Shown here in pieces: positions 13,301-23,095 of a DNA stretch of 64,000 nucleotides. Within the stretch, counting starts at the first letter, position 1. The number at the start of each line of letters is the position of its first letter. Both the position numbers and the translations under genes were made by a program. Below the pieces are notes generated by a model, which saw only the letters and a program-made list of their open reading frames with translations, made no database searches and was not told the DNA's origin. The stretch comes from Siderastrea radians. Lineage: Eukaryota > Cnidaria > Anthozoa > Scleractinia > Rhizangiidae. Location of the stretch: the NCBI GenBank assembly GCA_964017195.1, contig OZ024888.1:16111701-16175700 (forward strand), written 5' to 3'.

Positions 13301-16300
13301 CAGCAACGCAATAAACTTCTTCCCCCTCATCGCTCTCTTGTGTTGCTTTGCAGTTTAAAAGGCAAGATTGTTCTAGATCAAAGGTTTAAATCCATCTGTG
13401 AAGTCAAAACATTCTTGTGTCTTCATTCTCTTCATTCGTGTACGATTAAACAAGTGCCTGCATTACTACAGACAGCAGTTTCCTTTCACACTCCGTATAG
13501 TGTCAACGAAAAGTCTTCTCTTTTATTTTACCAGTCCCCAGGTTTTCGCAACATTAATCTAAGAACGCCTGGTAGTTTTGGTACGATGTTTACTCGTGGC
13601 AGTGACGAAATCTAAAGATAAATTTGCAAGTTTACGGCAAGTAAACAGCTCCAATAGCCAAGATAAGTTTCAAATATGTTGTACTGACATGTATTTGGTA
13701 GAATTTCTAGCGAATTTCGCGGTATTTCACGTGTTTTTGTCAATTTCGCGGGATTTCGCGGATATACCTGAATTTCGCGGCTCCGCGACCGCGCAAAATT
13801 TCAGAAGCCCTGAACAATCTTCGTTTAATTAATCAATTTAGGGCAAAAAGTAGCCAACTTTCCTGAGCGAAATAGCTGAATGCTTTTCGTTGGCCGTTGG
13901 TGCTTATTGAAAGCACTGTAAGGCTTAAAATTTAGCTTGGGGAGTGTTATAAGTTTCGAAATCCAAAGAAAAAATAATTGATTTTTTTTATCGTAGTACC
14001 ACTCTAAAACTGATTGATTTTCATGATGATTTAGATTTGGTCCCAAGCCCCCGCTCATTTCTAGTGGTGAATGGAACTACTTACCAGGTCTTGCTCAAAC
14101 AAAAGAATATTTCTTGTGGCTAAATCACGATGAACCAGCTGCTGTCTGGCCAAATAATTCATGCCATGTGCCACCTGGCAGGCAAACTTATACAGCGTTG
14201 ACACCCTTAACACATTCTTGTTCTTCTTTTTGAAGTTTTCTTCTAAGGAACCATATGGTGCAAACTCTGTCACCTGAAAAGAATTAAAACTAAAAATTAG
14301 CGCTATGCAAGCCACACAGCATGCAGGTAGAAGAAGAGCTTTGTAGAAGAATAAAGAATAAAGTGAGTGTATTAATTTGTAAGGGAAACAATATTATAAT
14401 GTCACGTCATGGCTCAATGTTTGACCTACCAGCCTTAACTGTTCCTCTCCAGAAGGAAGTGAAATCCCATAGAATTTCACAATGTTTTCATGAGAAAGCT
14501 TCTGCATAGTTTGTGCCTCTTGCAGAACACTTTTAAGCACACCGTCAATAGCAGAGTTCTTTATGGATTTGATTGCCACATACATCTGGTAATGGGTAAA
14601 TAAATAAACAGACAAGTTTATTTAATTAAATAAAAGGGAGATAGGAAGGAGGGAAGGAAGGAAGGAAGGGAGGGAGTGGGGGAGGGAGGGAGGGAGTGGG
14701 AGAGGGAGGAAGGGAGGGAGGGAGAGAACCCAAGAGAGAGAGTCAGACAGAGACACACACACACAGAGACAGAGAGAGACACACACAGAGCATGAGCTAT
14801 AGGAAACATGTCATTCGAGTTCTCACCGAAAGTTGTTTCACCAAAAGTTGGTTTTTGGTGAGCTGCGTAGAACTGGGACACAGGAAAACAGAACTGACCA
14901 TAAGGTGATAATTTTATTGAAGTTTCGACATACTTCAGTACTTTTTGCTTGAAACAACGTTTGGTGAGAAATCAAACAACATGTTTCCTGTAGCTCATGC
15001 ACCGACCCAGAGAAAGACAGAGATCAATAGGATCTACTTACTAGAGTTCCCTGTGTTGATTTCCATTCTCCCAACTGCACCACACCGTACTGTCCTTCAC
15101 CAAGCTCCTTGACAACCTTCAGATCCTCTAAAGGAATAAGACAGGCCGGCAGCTCTGGGTCTTTCTTCTCAGACTGTTGGCAAAAATTACTGATCGTAAA
15201 CAAACTTGAATAAAGTTAACAGTCAAGCCATTTTAATTAGAAAATCAAGAATCAAGTGAATGTGTCGTCATCTTGTGGGTCTTTCTTTCTCATACTGTTG
15301 ATGAAAATCATTGATTGTAAACAAGTTTGAGTAAAGCAAACAAGTTAAGAAATTAAGAAAACTATAGTACACCAGGCTGCTTGAATTAGTTACGGCAAAT
15401 ACCCAATACTGGATCCTAACCCTTTATACTGCAGTGGTGATCAGCATCAATTTTTTGTGTGTGTCATTAATGCTTGAACAATCAGAGAGGTCATGAGAAT
15501 TAAGGATATCCCTGGTAGAAATTCTGCACAGGATCTTAATAGGATCCCAATAAGATCTTGTAGGCTCCTAACCCAGCACCCTGACAAGATCTTACTTAAG
15601 ATCCTGTAGGATCCTATTAACATCCTGTAGGATCCTATACCTCATTTACGATCCTATAGAATCCTGTTTAAAATTCTATAGGATCCTAAACACGATCCTA
15701 GACAATCTTAAGCAGGATCCTGAAAGACTTTACAGGATCCTGAGTAGGATCCTATAAAATATGGTTAAGATTATTGCCATTTAGGATCCTGGGTAGGACC
15801 CTGTGTGAACTTACACGATCCTGAAGGATCTTACAGGATCCTAGAAAATCCTGTAGGATCCTGTATAGGATTTCTACCAGGGATGATCACTCAAGATTAA
15901 TTCAATCTGTATTTTAACAACTTCTCCCCACTAGTGCTGCGATAAATGTATGGAGACTAAAAAGGAAAAATGGATTTTGATATTGGAGATTAAAGGGTTA
16001 ATTATATTGCTACGAGGGATACTAACAGAGAGAATTCTAAGCATGCCATTTTTCAAGGCTTTCCACAGCAAAATCAGAAGCAAATGGATCTGCTAGATCA
16101 TGGAACTGGTGGAAAAAATGGTAACTAAGTTTTTTTGCCAATTGGTACACAATCATTTGAATAGTTACCTCCCCGCATCTTCAATCGATAGAAATCGATG
16201 ATCGGTAAGGCAAAAATAATATTGATCAATTGATATCCACTGATAAAATTAGTTAAATGATATCGATTGGTATTGGCGAATCGATGACCACTCAATAGTC

Positions 16301-19300
16301 ACATGAAACTTGTTGATCGACTGTCACTGATTGGCAAAACAAGTAGCTCCCAGTTAATTAACCCAAAGAATAAGTACCGCATGAAACGCGCACTCTAATT
16401 TAATACCACTTGTCATGGGGGACACGCAGAGAACGTCTGAGTCGCAAGACGTTGAACTGTCCATAAGCGGGATTTTAAAGGCTACCACCACTGCCATTTT
16501 GAAGTGAATACTGGCGAGCTTTTACTGCTTGCAAGAAGAGGGGAAAATGTGGAAACGTGTTTAAAGTTATTAACAATCGTGGGCAGCTCGGCCATCTTTA
16601 ATCGGAGCTTGTGGATCCTCTGTTGCCACTGTAAAACTTGAGTTACCAGAATTTTTCGTGACACCAGTTTCCGTTTTGTAAATTTAGCAACCACGACGAC
16701 AACGCGGCTAAGTAAAATGTCAGTTTAAAAATGAGTTCCCAATCTTTAAACTCTCAGTTCATTCTAGCTTCAACTCACTCAATTTGTCTAATGTGGCTGG
16801 ACAATGTATCTAGCAGGTGAATTCAAAACAGCATTACAATCCAGGGGGAAAAGGAAAATTTACCGTCGTATGCTCATGTTATACAAAATTTTAATTTGGT
16901 CATTTCTCGTTATGGCATTGCACGGAATGACAAAGAGATGTCCCAACAGGTATAGCGCACATGCAGAGTCATTGTTTTGTTAATTAGAGCTTTAATTTTG
17001 AGACATTCTCATTAGCTGTCTCTGTCGTGTTTGCTTAAGATCTATAAAGCAACAGAAGAGAGAGAAAAATAGGTCTTATTCTCCTGTTAATGTTCCACGG
17101 AATGAAATAAAATCTGTTGACAATCTGTATGTGAAAACATGTGATATGTAGTGCCTTTTCTGTCGGCTTGTAGACTGTGAAACGAGAAAAAATTCGCAAC
17201 CAATCGATACCAATCTATATATCAGTTAAGCTATCGATTGCTATTGGACATCGATGGCAATCGATAAAAGGTCACAAAGATCTGCTTCATCGATTGGTCA
17301 TCGATTATCAATATCAATCGATTAATTAATATTGATTGACATTGATTGATATCGATTGTCATCAATTATTGATTTCATCGATTGGATACACTGCGTTACC
17401 TGTACGTGTATCTTCAATTTTATTTTGATTATTGAATGGAACATCTTGTTTCAATATTTACTCATTTTTATTGATATTTTACATTTACATTTAGTTTTGT
17501 CAAAATAATAGTTAACAAAAATTTGTCCTAGGTACGGTACTAAGCAAGTTGCCCCTAGCTATAAATAAGCAAAATTATAGCAAGCTGTTTACACGTACAA
17601 AAACAAAACGATTAAGCCGTCTTCCTAAGGAAAAAGGATAACCTTTCAGTACCTGAAACAAAGCAATTTCTCTCTCTCTTTTTTCCATTGAAAGGGGGGA
17701 GTGTAAACAAGAGGAAAAATTAAAGGGAGGCCCAACAGACATATTAACCGCTGCAAAAGAATCTGTCAATAGCGATGTCAGCTATTTGTCACAAGCGCAG
17801 TACATGTATGCAGATCAGTCTTGTTAACATAAAATTGCTTCAAATGGGAAATTCAAGCATAGATAATCAGAAAACATGATAGACAGAATAAGTAGGGGTT
17901 TTCAATAAGGGCCGGCAGCCGGCTAGGGTTGTCCACATTATGCCGGCATAATTTTGAGCATAATAGTGAGGCAAAAGCATCAAGCATTATGCTGGAATAA
18001 TAGTGCAAAGTTTCTTCGACTCTTTGTGCTTTATATAAACTTTGCCAAAACCATGGGATTCCCACACAAGACACCAGCCCAGCCCTGGTTATAAAGTAGC
18101 AAAAACATGGCTGCCAGCAGTTCCAGTTCTACAAAATTGTCAGCTGCCTCCTTAGCCTGTCTTCATTTATACTTGTAACCAACATATACCTGTCCTCTGT
18201 GGTTTTATATCTATTTTTATGTTAATTACAATGGAGCATAATAGTGATGCTATTTGAGCATAATAGTGACATTTGTTGAGCATAAAGATTTAGCATAATA
18301 GTGTGAAACATTGAACTAATGTGGACAACCCTACAGCCGGCGAAACTCGCCGACTATTCTACATTAACTCGCCGCCTGTTTGATTGAGAAATTACCTCAT
18401 AATTTACGACTAACATGAGAAACATTCGCCACAAAAAACGGACCCTGGATCGGCCAAGATTTGTTCATGAAAAACAGAAGAATCTTGCCTGAATTCTGAG
18501 TAATTTCAGCGGCGATTTGTGTTTCCTGTTCAGTTCAAATACCCTAATTCTCGCTCTAGAATGCAGGCAATGCATTCTAAGAGGCCAAAATTTTCGAAAT
18601 TTTCCGGGGGAGAATACCCCCGGACTCCCTTAGAATCTTGCGCCTTCGGCGCGAGTATTTCATTCTCCCCCTACTCCTAAAGTTTTGCCACCTATTCAGC
18701 TTCTTATTGAAAACCCTGTATACATCTTTTTTTAGACAAGTGGCTAATAAAAATCCCTTGACGTCACTTCAGTGTTTTCAATTTCTGTTCCAAGGCCCTT
18801 GCTGATGGTCTGGGTCTTGAAAAAATGGCCAGAGGCCGTTATAACTCGAAAAATTGGCCAAATCACCGAAAGCACAGCCACGGTGTCTTCTTGGAAATAA
18901 ATTATTCGTCGGTCACATTCTTTCCCCTCATCTTTCCTCTTTCGTATCTCAAGTTTCTAGTTCATAATTCGTGCAGATTTCAACATTATTACACGTCGAA
19001 TCTCGGTATTATTTCATACACTTCGAGGATGGCGGATTTTACCAAGAAAAGGTCGGTATATATAAGCTTGACGCTTATATAAATGTTACATGAAATGTAG
19101 GAAGTAGCTAGTAGAAGGTAGATAAATTTCGCCTTGGCAGCACTTTGGCTGAATGGGCAGACTAAAACATCATATATTTACGTAATTCTAAACATGTACA
19201 TTCATCAACATGTAGTTAATGTTCTCATATTCAAAGACAACTTGTCAGGCTGACACAACGTTAAAAATATAAAAGCAAAGCATCACTGAAAAATCTGTGA

Positions 19301-19686
19301 GTGATAAAATACATCTTTGAACAGCTAATTACCGTCGGTGGAAAAAAGCCTGTTTCAACGCGATAACTGAATAACAGAATATCATCTAAGTGAACGATTT
19401 TCATTCGGTATGTAAGAACAATAATTCACGCAGCACGATCCAAGGCGCGCGCCATTATTTAAATTCATACAAACGCTGGTGAATTCAATCGTGAACAGTC
19501 CAATATTGCTCGTGGGTATATTGATCAACGTATCGATTAACTCAAAAGGAATTAACAGACATCTTAATAAACTCGACCATTCACTTCCTTGATCCTTTGA
19601 ACATAACTTTATAAAACACACGACAGAACCCTTACCAAGCACATTCAAAACAACTTCCTTACCTTAGTTTTCCTAAGTAACGGCAT
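1204..19686 (-). CDS. ACK/TNK-like non-receptor tyrosine kinase (partial gene, 8 exons proposed)
   Basis: Protein tyrosine kinase that would phosphorylate tyrosines on cytoplasmic substrates. Six exons (15173-15042, 14585-14430, 14273-14085, 4594-4506, 3662-3536, 2832-2677) join in frame through GT-AG borders. Visible motifs: glycine loop GEGQYGVV, VAIK lysine, QEAQ helix-C glutamate, threonine gatekeeper (VTEFAPYGSL), catalytic HRDLATRN, DFG, the MPPEAM activation-segment end, [20 protein letters not shown] and the C-lobe DPKDRPPF. The LATRN loop marks a tyrosine kinase; the entry CLIPLEDLKVVKELG and the C-lobe pattern KPRACPDGFYEL fit the ACK/TNK family best. A possible SH3 exon (1204-1301) follows the kinase domain, as in ACK. 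No SAM-like N-terminus was found; a candidate start (19663-19686) would place the kinase domain almost at the N-terminus. The 3' end lies beyond the left edge. Family assignment is from memory of ACK motifs, without alignment. Confidence 0.85.
1396..1985. mobile_element. piggyBac-like MITE copy 1, split by another MITE
   Basis: Left end TAACCCTTTTATAAGCCCC, right end GTTAAAGGGT; internal segments match copy 3 (54751-54954). The middle is occupied by the element at 1523-1915. Confidence 0.6.
1523..1915. mobile_element. MITE with CCGTATTTACTCG ends
   Basis: Terminal inverted repeat CCGTATTTACTCGAAAGA. Inside, GCGGCGCTTATTCGGGGGCG recurs with variants. Nested in the TTAA element above. Confidence 0.7.
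2195..2530. mobile_element. Foldback element with nested inner palindrome
   Basis: Arms contain ATGAACAACTACTTTCAGTT at 2204 and its complement near 2520. A second inverted pair, ACCCTGGGTGCCAGAGGCTT (2337) against a complement near 2445-2466, lies within it and is probably a separate insertion. Confidence 0.7.
2677..2832 (-). CDS. Kinase exon 7: C-lobe
   Basis: 52 codons, phase 0 at both ends, acceptor CCTAG and donor GTGAGT. Encodes KRLDKPRACPDGFYELIMLK, then SWASDPKDRPPFEYI, the C-lobe arginine motif. Confidence 0.9.
3536..3662 (-). CDS. Kinase exon 6: MPPEAM and helix F
   Basis: 127 nt; the first base completes the tryptophan codon, then 42 codons with MPPEAMEKSVFSPAGDVWSY and [15 protein letters not shown]. 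Donor CAG|GTTTGT. The structural aspartate and tryptophan of helix F are present. Confidence 0.9.
4506..4594 (-). CDS. Kinase exon 5: DFG and activation loop
   Basis: 89 nt encoding VKISDFGLARSLEGDG and on to TKLAVA plus two bases of a tryptophan codon completed by the next exon. Acceptor CAG, donor GTATG. It is separated from exon 4 by 9.49 kb of nested transposons. Confidence 0.9.
5205..6028. mobile_element. Inverted-repeat element in kinase intron
   Basis: About 120-bp arms (5205-5330 and 5893-6028) ending TTTACACTCAAA and TTTGAGTGTAAA, with GTGAACACTGAAAATATT next. No coding region recognised in the 560-bp centre. Confidence 0.7.
7765..8349 (-). pseudogene. GIY-YIG domain in the inverted Penelope copy
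   Basis: Reverse-strand open frame matching the last part of the main copy from VSRETKRVAK, reading through AWRQRLILEAW to the stop after NIKNF. The open frame continues upstream to 8436 only by reading antisense of the main copy, so those codons are not real. Confidence 0.85.
8350..10566 (+). pseudogene. Penelope RT + GIY-YIG polyprotein with internal stops
   Basis: The frame starts without a start codon at the inverted-repeat junction (8350) with FNHRLKDNNILPKSLHF, is cut by TGA at 8632-8634, continues as a 624-codon open stretch from about 8692, and stops at TGA 10564-10566. RT motifs: LPADKGRAVVVM, YGLPKIHK, SFDVVSLFT (motif A), CPMGSPVSAILANL (B), FRYVDDSHV (C), FLDTK. The GIY-YIG domain reads GIVYKIKC and CVYVGQTSRALKTRVKEHA. 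The inverted copy has CGA where this one has the second TGA, showing that the natural C-terminus is about 36 residues longer (to NNIKNF). Confidence 0.88.
12887..13918. mobile_element. Element E3 nested in E2
   Basis: Ends CAGGGTTTTCAATAA and TTATTGAAAGCACTG, flanked by TAAGG at 12882-12886 and 13919-13923. E2's other arm (AAGCCTTAATTTTG) gives the unoccupied target. Related ends occur at 17895-18717. Confidence 0.65.
12967..13812. mobile_element. Element E4 nested in E3
   Basis: 846 bp with ends CAGGGCTTCTGA and TCAGAAGCCCTG, flanked by AACAAT on both sides (12961-12966, 13813-13818). Subterminal regions are rich in AATTCGCGGGATTT-like motifs. No recognised coding region. Confidence 0.7.
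14085..14273 (-). CDS. Kinase exon 4: hinge and catalytic loop
   Basis: 63 codons, phase 0, acceptor TTTCAG and donor GTAAGT. Contains the hinge VTEFAPYGSL with a threonine gatekeeper, as in ACK, and the catalytic loop VHRDLATRNILL. The ATRN form is typical of non-receptor tyrosine kinases. Confidence 0.92.
14430..14585 (-). CDS. Kinase exon 3: VAIK lysine and helix C
   Basis: 52 codons, phase 0 at both ends, acceptor ACCAG and donor GTAGGT. Contains MYVAIKSIK with the ATP-anchoring lysine and VLQEAQTMQKLSHENIVKFY with the helix-C glutamate. Confidence 0.88.
14635..14790 (+). repeat. Purine-rich low-complexity tract
   Basis: GGAAGG/GGGAGG repeats followed by AGAGACACACAC repeats, almost purely purine on the plus strand. 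Sits between two kinase exons. Confidence 0.85.
14790..15001. mobile_element. MITE between kinase exons 2 and 3
   Basis: Ends GCATGAGCTATAGGAAACAT and the complement of GCATGAGCTACAGGAAACAT. A second inverted pair with GTTTCACC/GGTGA motifs lies inside. No coding region. Confidence 0.7.
15042..15173 (-). CDS. Kinase exon 2: glycine-rich loop
   Basis: 44 codons between acceptor CAACAG and donor GTAAGT, phase 0 at both ends. Encodes CLIPLEDLKVVKELGEGQYG and continues through VVQLGEWKS, the nucleotide-binding loop and following strand. The exon's 5' edge and adjoining intron are repeated imperfectly about 118 bp upstream (15270-15345). Confidence 0.88.
15417..16000. mobile_element. piggyBac-like MITE copy 2, split by the GGATCC element
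   Basis: Ends TAACCCTTTA and TAAAGGGTTA; flanking segments match copy 3 in reverse orientation. The middle holds the 375-bp GGATCC-rich element. Confidence 0.65.
15509..15883. mobile_element. MITE made of GGATCCT-type palindromes
   Basis: Perfect ends TCCCTGGTAGAAAT and complement. The interior has about ten GGATCC sites, mostly as AGGATCCTG or relatives, spaced irregularly; almost every stretch of 25-40 bp contains one. Confidence 0.75.
16180..17390. mobile_element. Element with ATCGATTG-rich ends
   Basis: ATCGATTGG-like motifs crowd both ends (16185-16300 and 17195-17390) in inverted arrangement, leaving a 0.9-kb centre that contains dispersed-repeat copy 2. No coding region recognised. 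Confidence 0.55.
16690..17045 (+). repeat. Dispersed repeat, copy 2
   Basis: Related to 455-790; lies inside the ATCGATTG-rich element. Confidence 0.65.
17895..18717. mobile_element. E3-type element hosting a hAT-like MITE
   Basis: Ends GGGGTTTTCAATAAG and CTTATTGAAAACCC. Interior right part has a CCGGGGG/CCCCCGG hairpin. It is interrupted by the element at 17924-18333. Confidence 0.6.
17924..18333. mobile_element. hAT-like MITE, 8-bp target duplication
   Basis: Ends TAGGGTTGTCCACATTA and complement, flanked by CAGCCGGC at 17916-17923 and 18334-18341. An 8-bp duplication fits hAT. The interior repeats AGCATAATAGTGA several times. Confidence 0.82.
19663..19686 (-). CDS. Kinase candidate first coding exon (MPLLRKTK)
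   Basis: An ATG at 19686 opens eight codons that end at a strong donor (AAG|GTAAGG) in phase 0, matching the phase-0 acceptor of the next kinase exon at 15173. The joined reading gives a basic start running into SEKKDPELPACL. The choice rests only on phase and splice strength; another donor lies at about 19634 and a different upstream exon cannot be excluded. Confidence 0.4.
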
Positions 19687-20462
19687 GGCCAAAGGAACGA
19701 TTTCCTTTGTCTGAAAGTTTTAAAACCCGCGTCTAAATTTTGGCCACCATTTTGCAAAGTTTGAAAGCACTCTGAAAGTTTCAGCACTCTACTGAATGGG
19801 ACTCGATCAGCTTACAATTTTCGAACCAAAGAAATTTTTTCGAACGACACCACTTTCTCTATTAGTGGTTCCAGGTCCCCCTGTCAACACGGAAGCGCGG
19901 CTTTCACTTTCAGTACAGGACACCCATGCTAAACCACAGGATACCATGACGGTAAATGGTCGACGTTCTGTCTGACGCCAGTTCTACAAGCGCAATACAA
20001 TGTAGCTTACCCAATAATCGAAAATAAGCAGGAAAGAAAACATTTCGACATATGGCCTCTGGGAGTCGCACTCAAACCAATCTTGGTGATAATAGTAATA
20101 AATTCTCACTGGGTGCCCTCACTCCCAAACGCCCCAGTCAAGGATAAGTTATGGGAAAAAGCGAGCCCAGAGGCGAAAAGGAGCGGGAGATAGCTTTAGG
20201 ATGGAAACAAGAGTCATCCCTGCGGGGAGGAAGGAGGGGCGCCAAGCGCAAGACTGGCGGGACTGGCGTACGTTTTAACGAAAAGAGGAATAAACAGGAC
20301 AAAACAGGCCTATTTATACCAAATCTATGCAAAACGGACTCTCCCAGGAGACTACGTGTGCACGGGAATTTTTCACCTTGAATCCGAATGGGATTGGGGG
20401 CGTTTGTGCGGGATGGTCCCAGTAAGAATACGATAGAGTTTTTATGTAGTTTGTAAACTTAA

Positions 20463-20872
20463 GGGGGCAATATACGTGGACGCCTTTTTTCTCCAGCGTT
20501 TTAGCTCTTTTTCTTAATTATCTCCGTGAGATTTCATTCAATCGAAAAATGCTATCATAGAGTCGTAGTACGAGTTCCCACAAATCTGAGAGAATTTTTT
20601 CGCGATTTTTAAGGTAAATGTAAAGAAAGAGAAGGGAGAGGGAAATTGATGAATTTAAAGAAAATTGAAAATTGTTAAGAATTAAAAGTGAGTTAAAATT
20701 AAAATTTAAAGTTAATAATTGATAGACGGACACTAAAACAGTCCACAAACAACATCAAGTGCTCTTGCGTGGGGCTGGACTGCCTGGGAGTGTGTTCAAA
20801 AATTTAATCCCTCTTTTATTTATTTCTTAAATCTTATCCTATTTCCTCAAAATCCACGTATATATTGCCCCC
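20463..20872. mobile_element. TTAA-flanked MITE
   Basis: Ends GGGGGCAATATACGTGGA and TCCACGTATATATTGCCCCC, flanked by TTAA (20459-20462, 20873-20876). TTAA targeting is the piggyBac hallmark. AT-rich interior without coding sense. Confidence 0.75.
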
Positions 20873-21532
20873 TTAACTCGTAGAAAAAAAGGAGAAAATG
20901 TTCTGACAAAGAGCCCGTGAGGAAGTTGTAAAGTTTTCTGTGTTATGCAGCGCCATATGTATCGCACCACACCAGCGCACGCTCAAGTAGTAAGCACTCA
21001 TCAACCCATAGGAAACTAGTAAGCGCTCAGGCGGCAATCTCGCTTCCAGAGTCTGCGTTCCCCCTGTCCAACGGAACGGTCAAAACGGGCATTCTTATTT
21101 CATCCGCAGTTTACACACATATGATGATTTTATATATTCACTCTAATTTATTCGCCATCTACGGGATTACTACGAATGCCCAGTTCCCTCTATGTACAGT
21201 ATTGTGCAAAAGTAATGCAAGTCAATTTCGACGAATTTCCTTGCTTTTCTCGGCTTTTCGACGAAAGTTCGCTCACAGCGAATTTGCGGCGATAAATCGC
21301 CGAAATTTCGTGACACCTATTGTTTCATTCCGCGCGAAAGTTCGAGCGATAATTCGCGCTGCTCGAACTTTCTAAGCGAACTTTCGAGCGGTAATTCGCG
21401 CTGCTCGAAATTTCGCATCGATTTTTCGAGCGAATTTTCGTTTTGCCTGTCAATTCTCCAGCATTTCTGGGCAATGTTTTGCTGCATTCGAAATTCGACT
21501 CGATATAAACCATCTCTGTGGTGCGGTTGTGC

Positions 21533-22220
21533 CACAGGTAGCCCAAGCTCCAAAGGGAGCCGTCAACATGACATTGCGTAACAGCGTTATATTTATAAGA
21601 GTTTGTATGGGAATAGAACGATCGTAAAAAATAGTTCAAAATAAGGGAAAGAGATTTAATAAAATCGACTTACCCTCCCATCTTCTGTGTATAACTTGTG
21701 ATTCTACGGCATTCGGAGGCGTTTCAAAGCGATTCCAGTGGGTTTTAGGTTCTGTCTTTTCCTCTCCATATATATATATGGAGAGGAAAACAGAGAACCT
21801 AAAACCCACTGGAATCGCTTTGAAACGCCTTCGAATGACATAGAAACACAAGTTATACACAGAAGAGGGCAGGTAAGTCGATTTTATTGGATCTCTTTTC
21901 CCTATTTCGAACTATTTTGTACGATCATCATATTCCCATACAAACTCTTAGAAATACAACGCTGTTACGCAATGTCATGTTGACTGTGTTGACGGCAACA
22001 GGGAACCAAAAAACCCCTGGAATCGCTTTGAAACGCCTCCGAATGCCGTAGAATCACAAGTTATACACAGAAGATGGGAGGGTAAGTCGATTTTGTTAAA
22101 TCTCTTTCCCCTATTTTGAACTATTTTTTACGATCGTTCTATTCCCATACAAACTCATAAATATAACGCTGTTACGCAATGTCATGTTGACGGCTCCCTT
22201 TGGAGCTTGGGCTACCTGTG
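21533..22220. repeat. Three-arm foldback with (TA)n centre
   Basis: Arm 1 (21533-21770) is the complement of arm 2 (21778-21984) around CCATATATATATATGG, and of arm 3 (22013-22220), which is closer to arm 1 than arm 2 is. Outer ends read CACAGGTAGCCCAAGCTCC. Confidence 0.8.
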
Positions 22221-22747
22221 TCCAGACGTCAATTATAAATACACCGTATGCAAATTTTGCATGATTCATTCTGTAACGCAATGAATAGCGGGTGTGGACA
22301 AAACCTGGGCCCAGGCCCCATGGGCCACCCTATGGGCTACCCTAAAAATTAAAAATATAAATAAAATAATAAAAAATATATGAAATAATAAAATAATAAT
22401 AATAATATTGATTTATAATAAAATCAATAATTTTAATGTTTTAATTTTAATTTTTGTGGTTGACGGCTGTGATAATTTTTAATAAGTTAATTATTTTTGT
22501 TAATTATTAATAAATTTAAGAAAATTAAATTTAGTGTGTCAATAGTATTGATTTTAACAATCATAATAAAAAAAAGCAGAGAACAGAGCGCGTTCTACGA
22601 GATCTTCCTCCCCAGACCGCGCTCTGCGATTTTTTCGCACTATACCCCACTAGCTGAGGGGAAAAAAAGTGGGGATCTAGATCACATCTCACCTTTCACG
22701 GAAAACAAAACGTTGTTGTTTAATTGTATCTCACAGCAATGAAGATG

Positions 22748-23095
22748 GGTAAAAATGACTGACTGTTTTTAGATACCGTACCACATATGGCACCTGTACG
22801 TGCTCAATCGATCTGTCGCGTTCTGTTTTTTGTCTGTGGTACCATGCCCCTTGGTACCATACATGGATGGCAAGAAACATCGCTGCATCTTAGTACTGAC
22901 CCAAATGTATTGCAGGAACGTCCTCAGTATCTTCGTTTCACCTGTTAGACTCAGGGACAACAATCAAGATTGTTAAAAATGACTGTGACTGTTTTCAGAT
23001 ATCGTAACACATACAGCCCTTGTACGCCGGCTCAATCGATCTGACGGGTTGTGTTTTTTGTCTATAGTATACCACGGGTGACAAATAAATTTGAC
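22748..23095 (+). repeat. Two direct repeat units
   Basis: GACTGTTTTNAGATANCGTA and CTCAATCGATCTG occur at 22758-22820 and 22985-23045, about 225 bp apart. Confidence 0.55.

Larger units (their letters stand above)
12491..14002. mobile_element. Inverted-repeat element E2 next to E1
   Basis: Ends GTGGTACTATGATCGGATTT and the complement of GTGGTACTACGATA, flanked by TTTAAA and TCTAAA. Same end family as E1, and it shares the central TTTAAA with it. A 240-bp hairpin (12600-12845, arms with ACCATTATTACACCAGA and TTTAGAATGCAGTGTGTGA) lies in its left part. The right half hosts E3. Confidence 0.65.

Noticed and set aside
14618..14908. Ser/Pro-rich and Glu/Arg-rich frames
   Set aside because: Products of the purine-rich microsatellite.
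20138..20381. Paired frames on both strands
   Set aside because: No domain, no splice support; GC-rich patch only.
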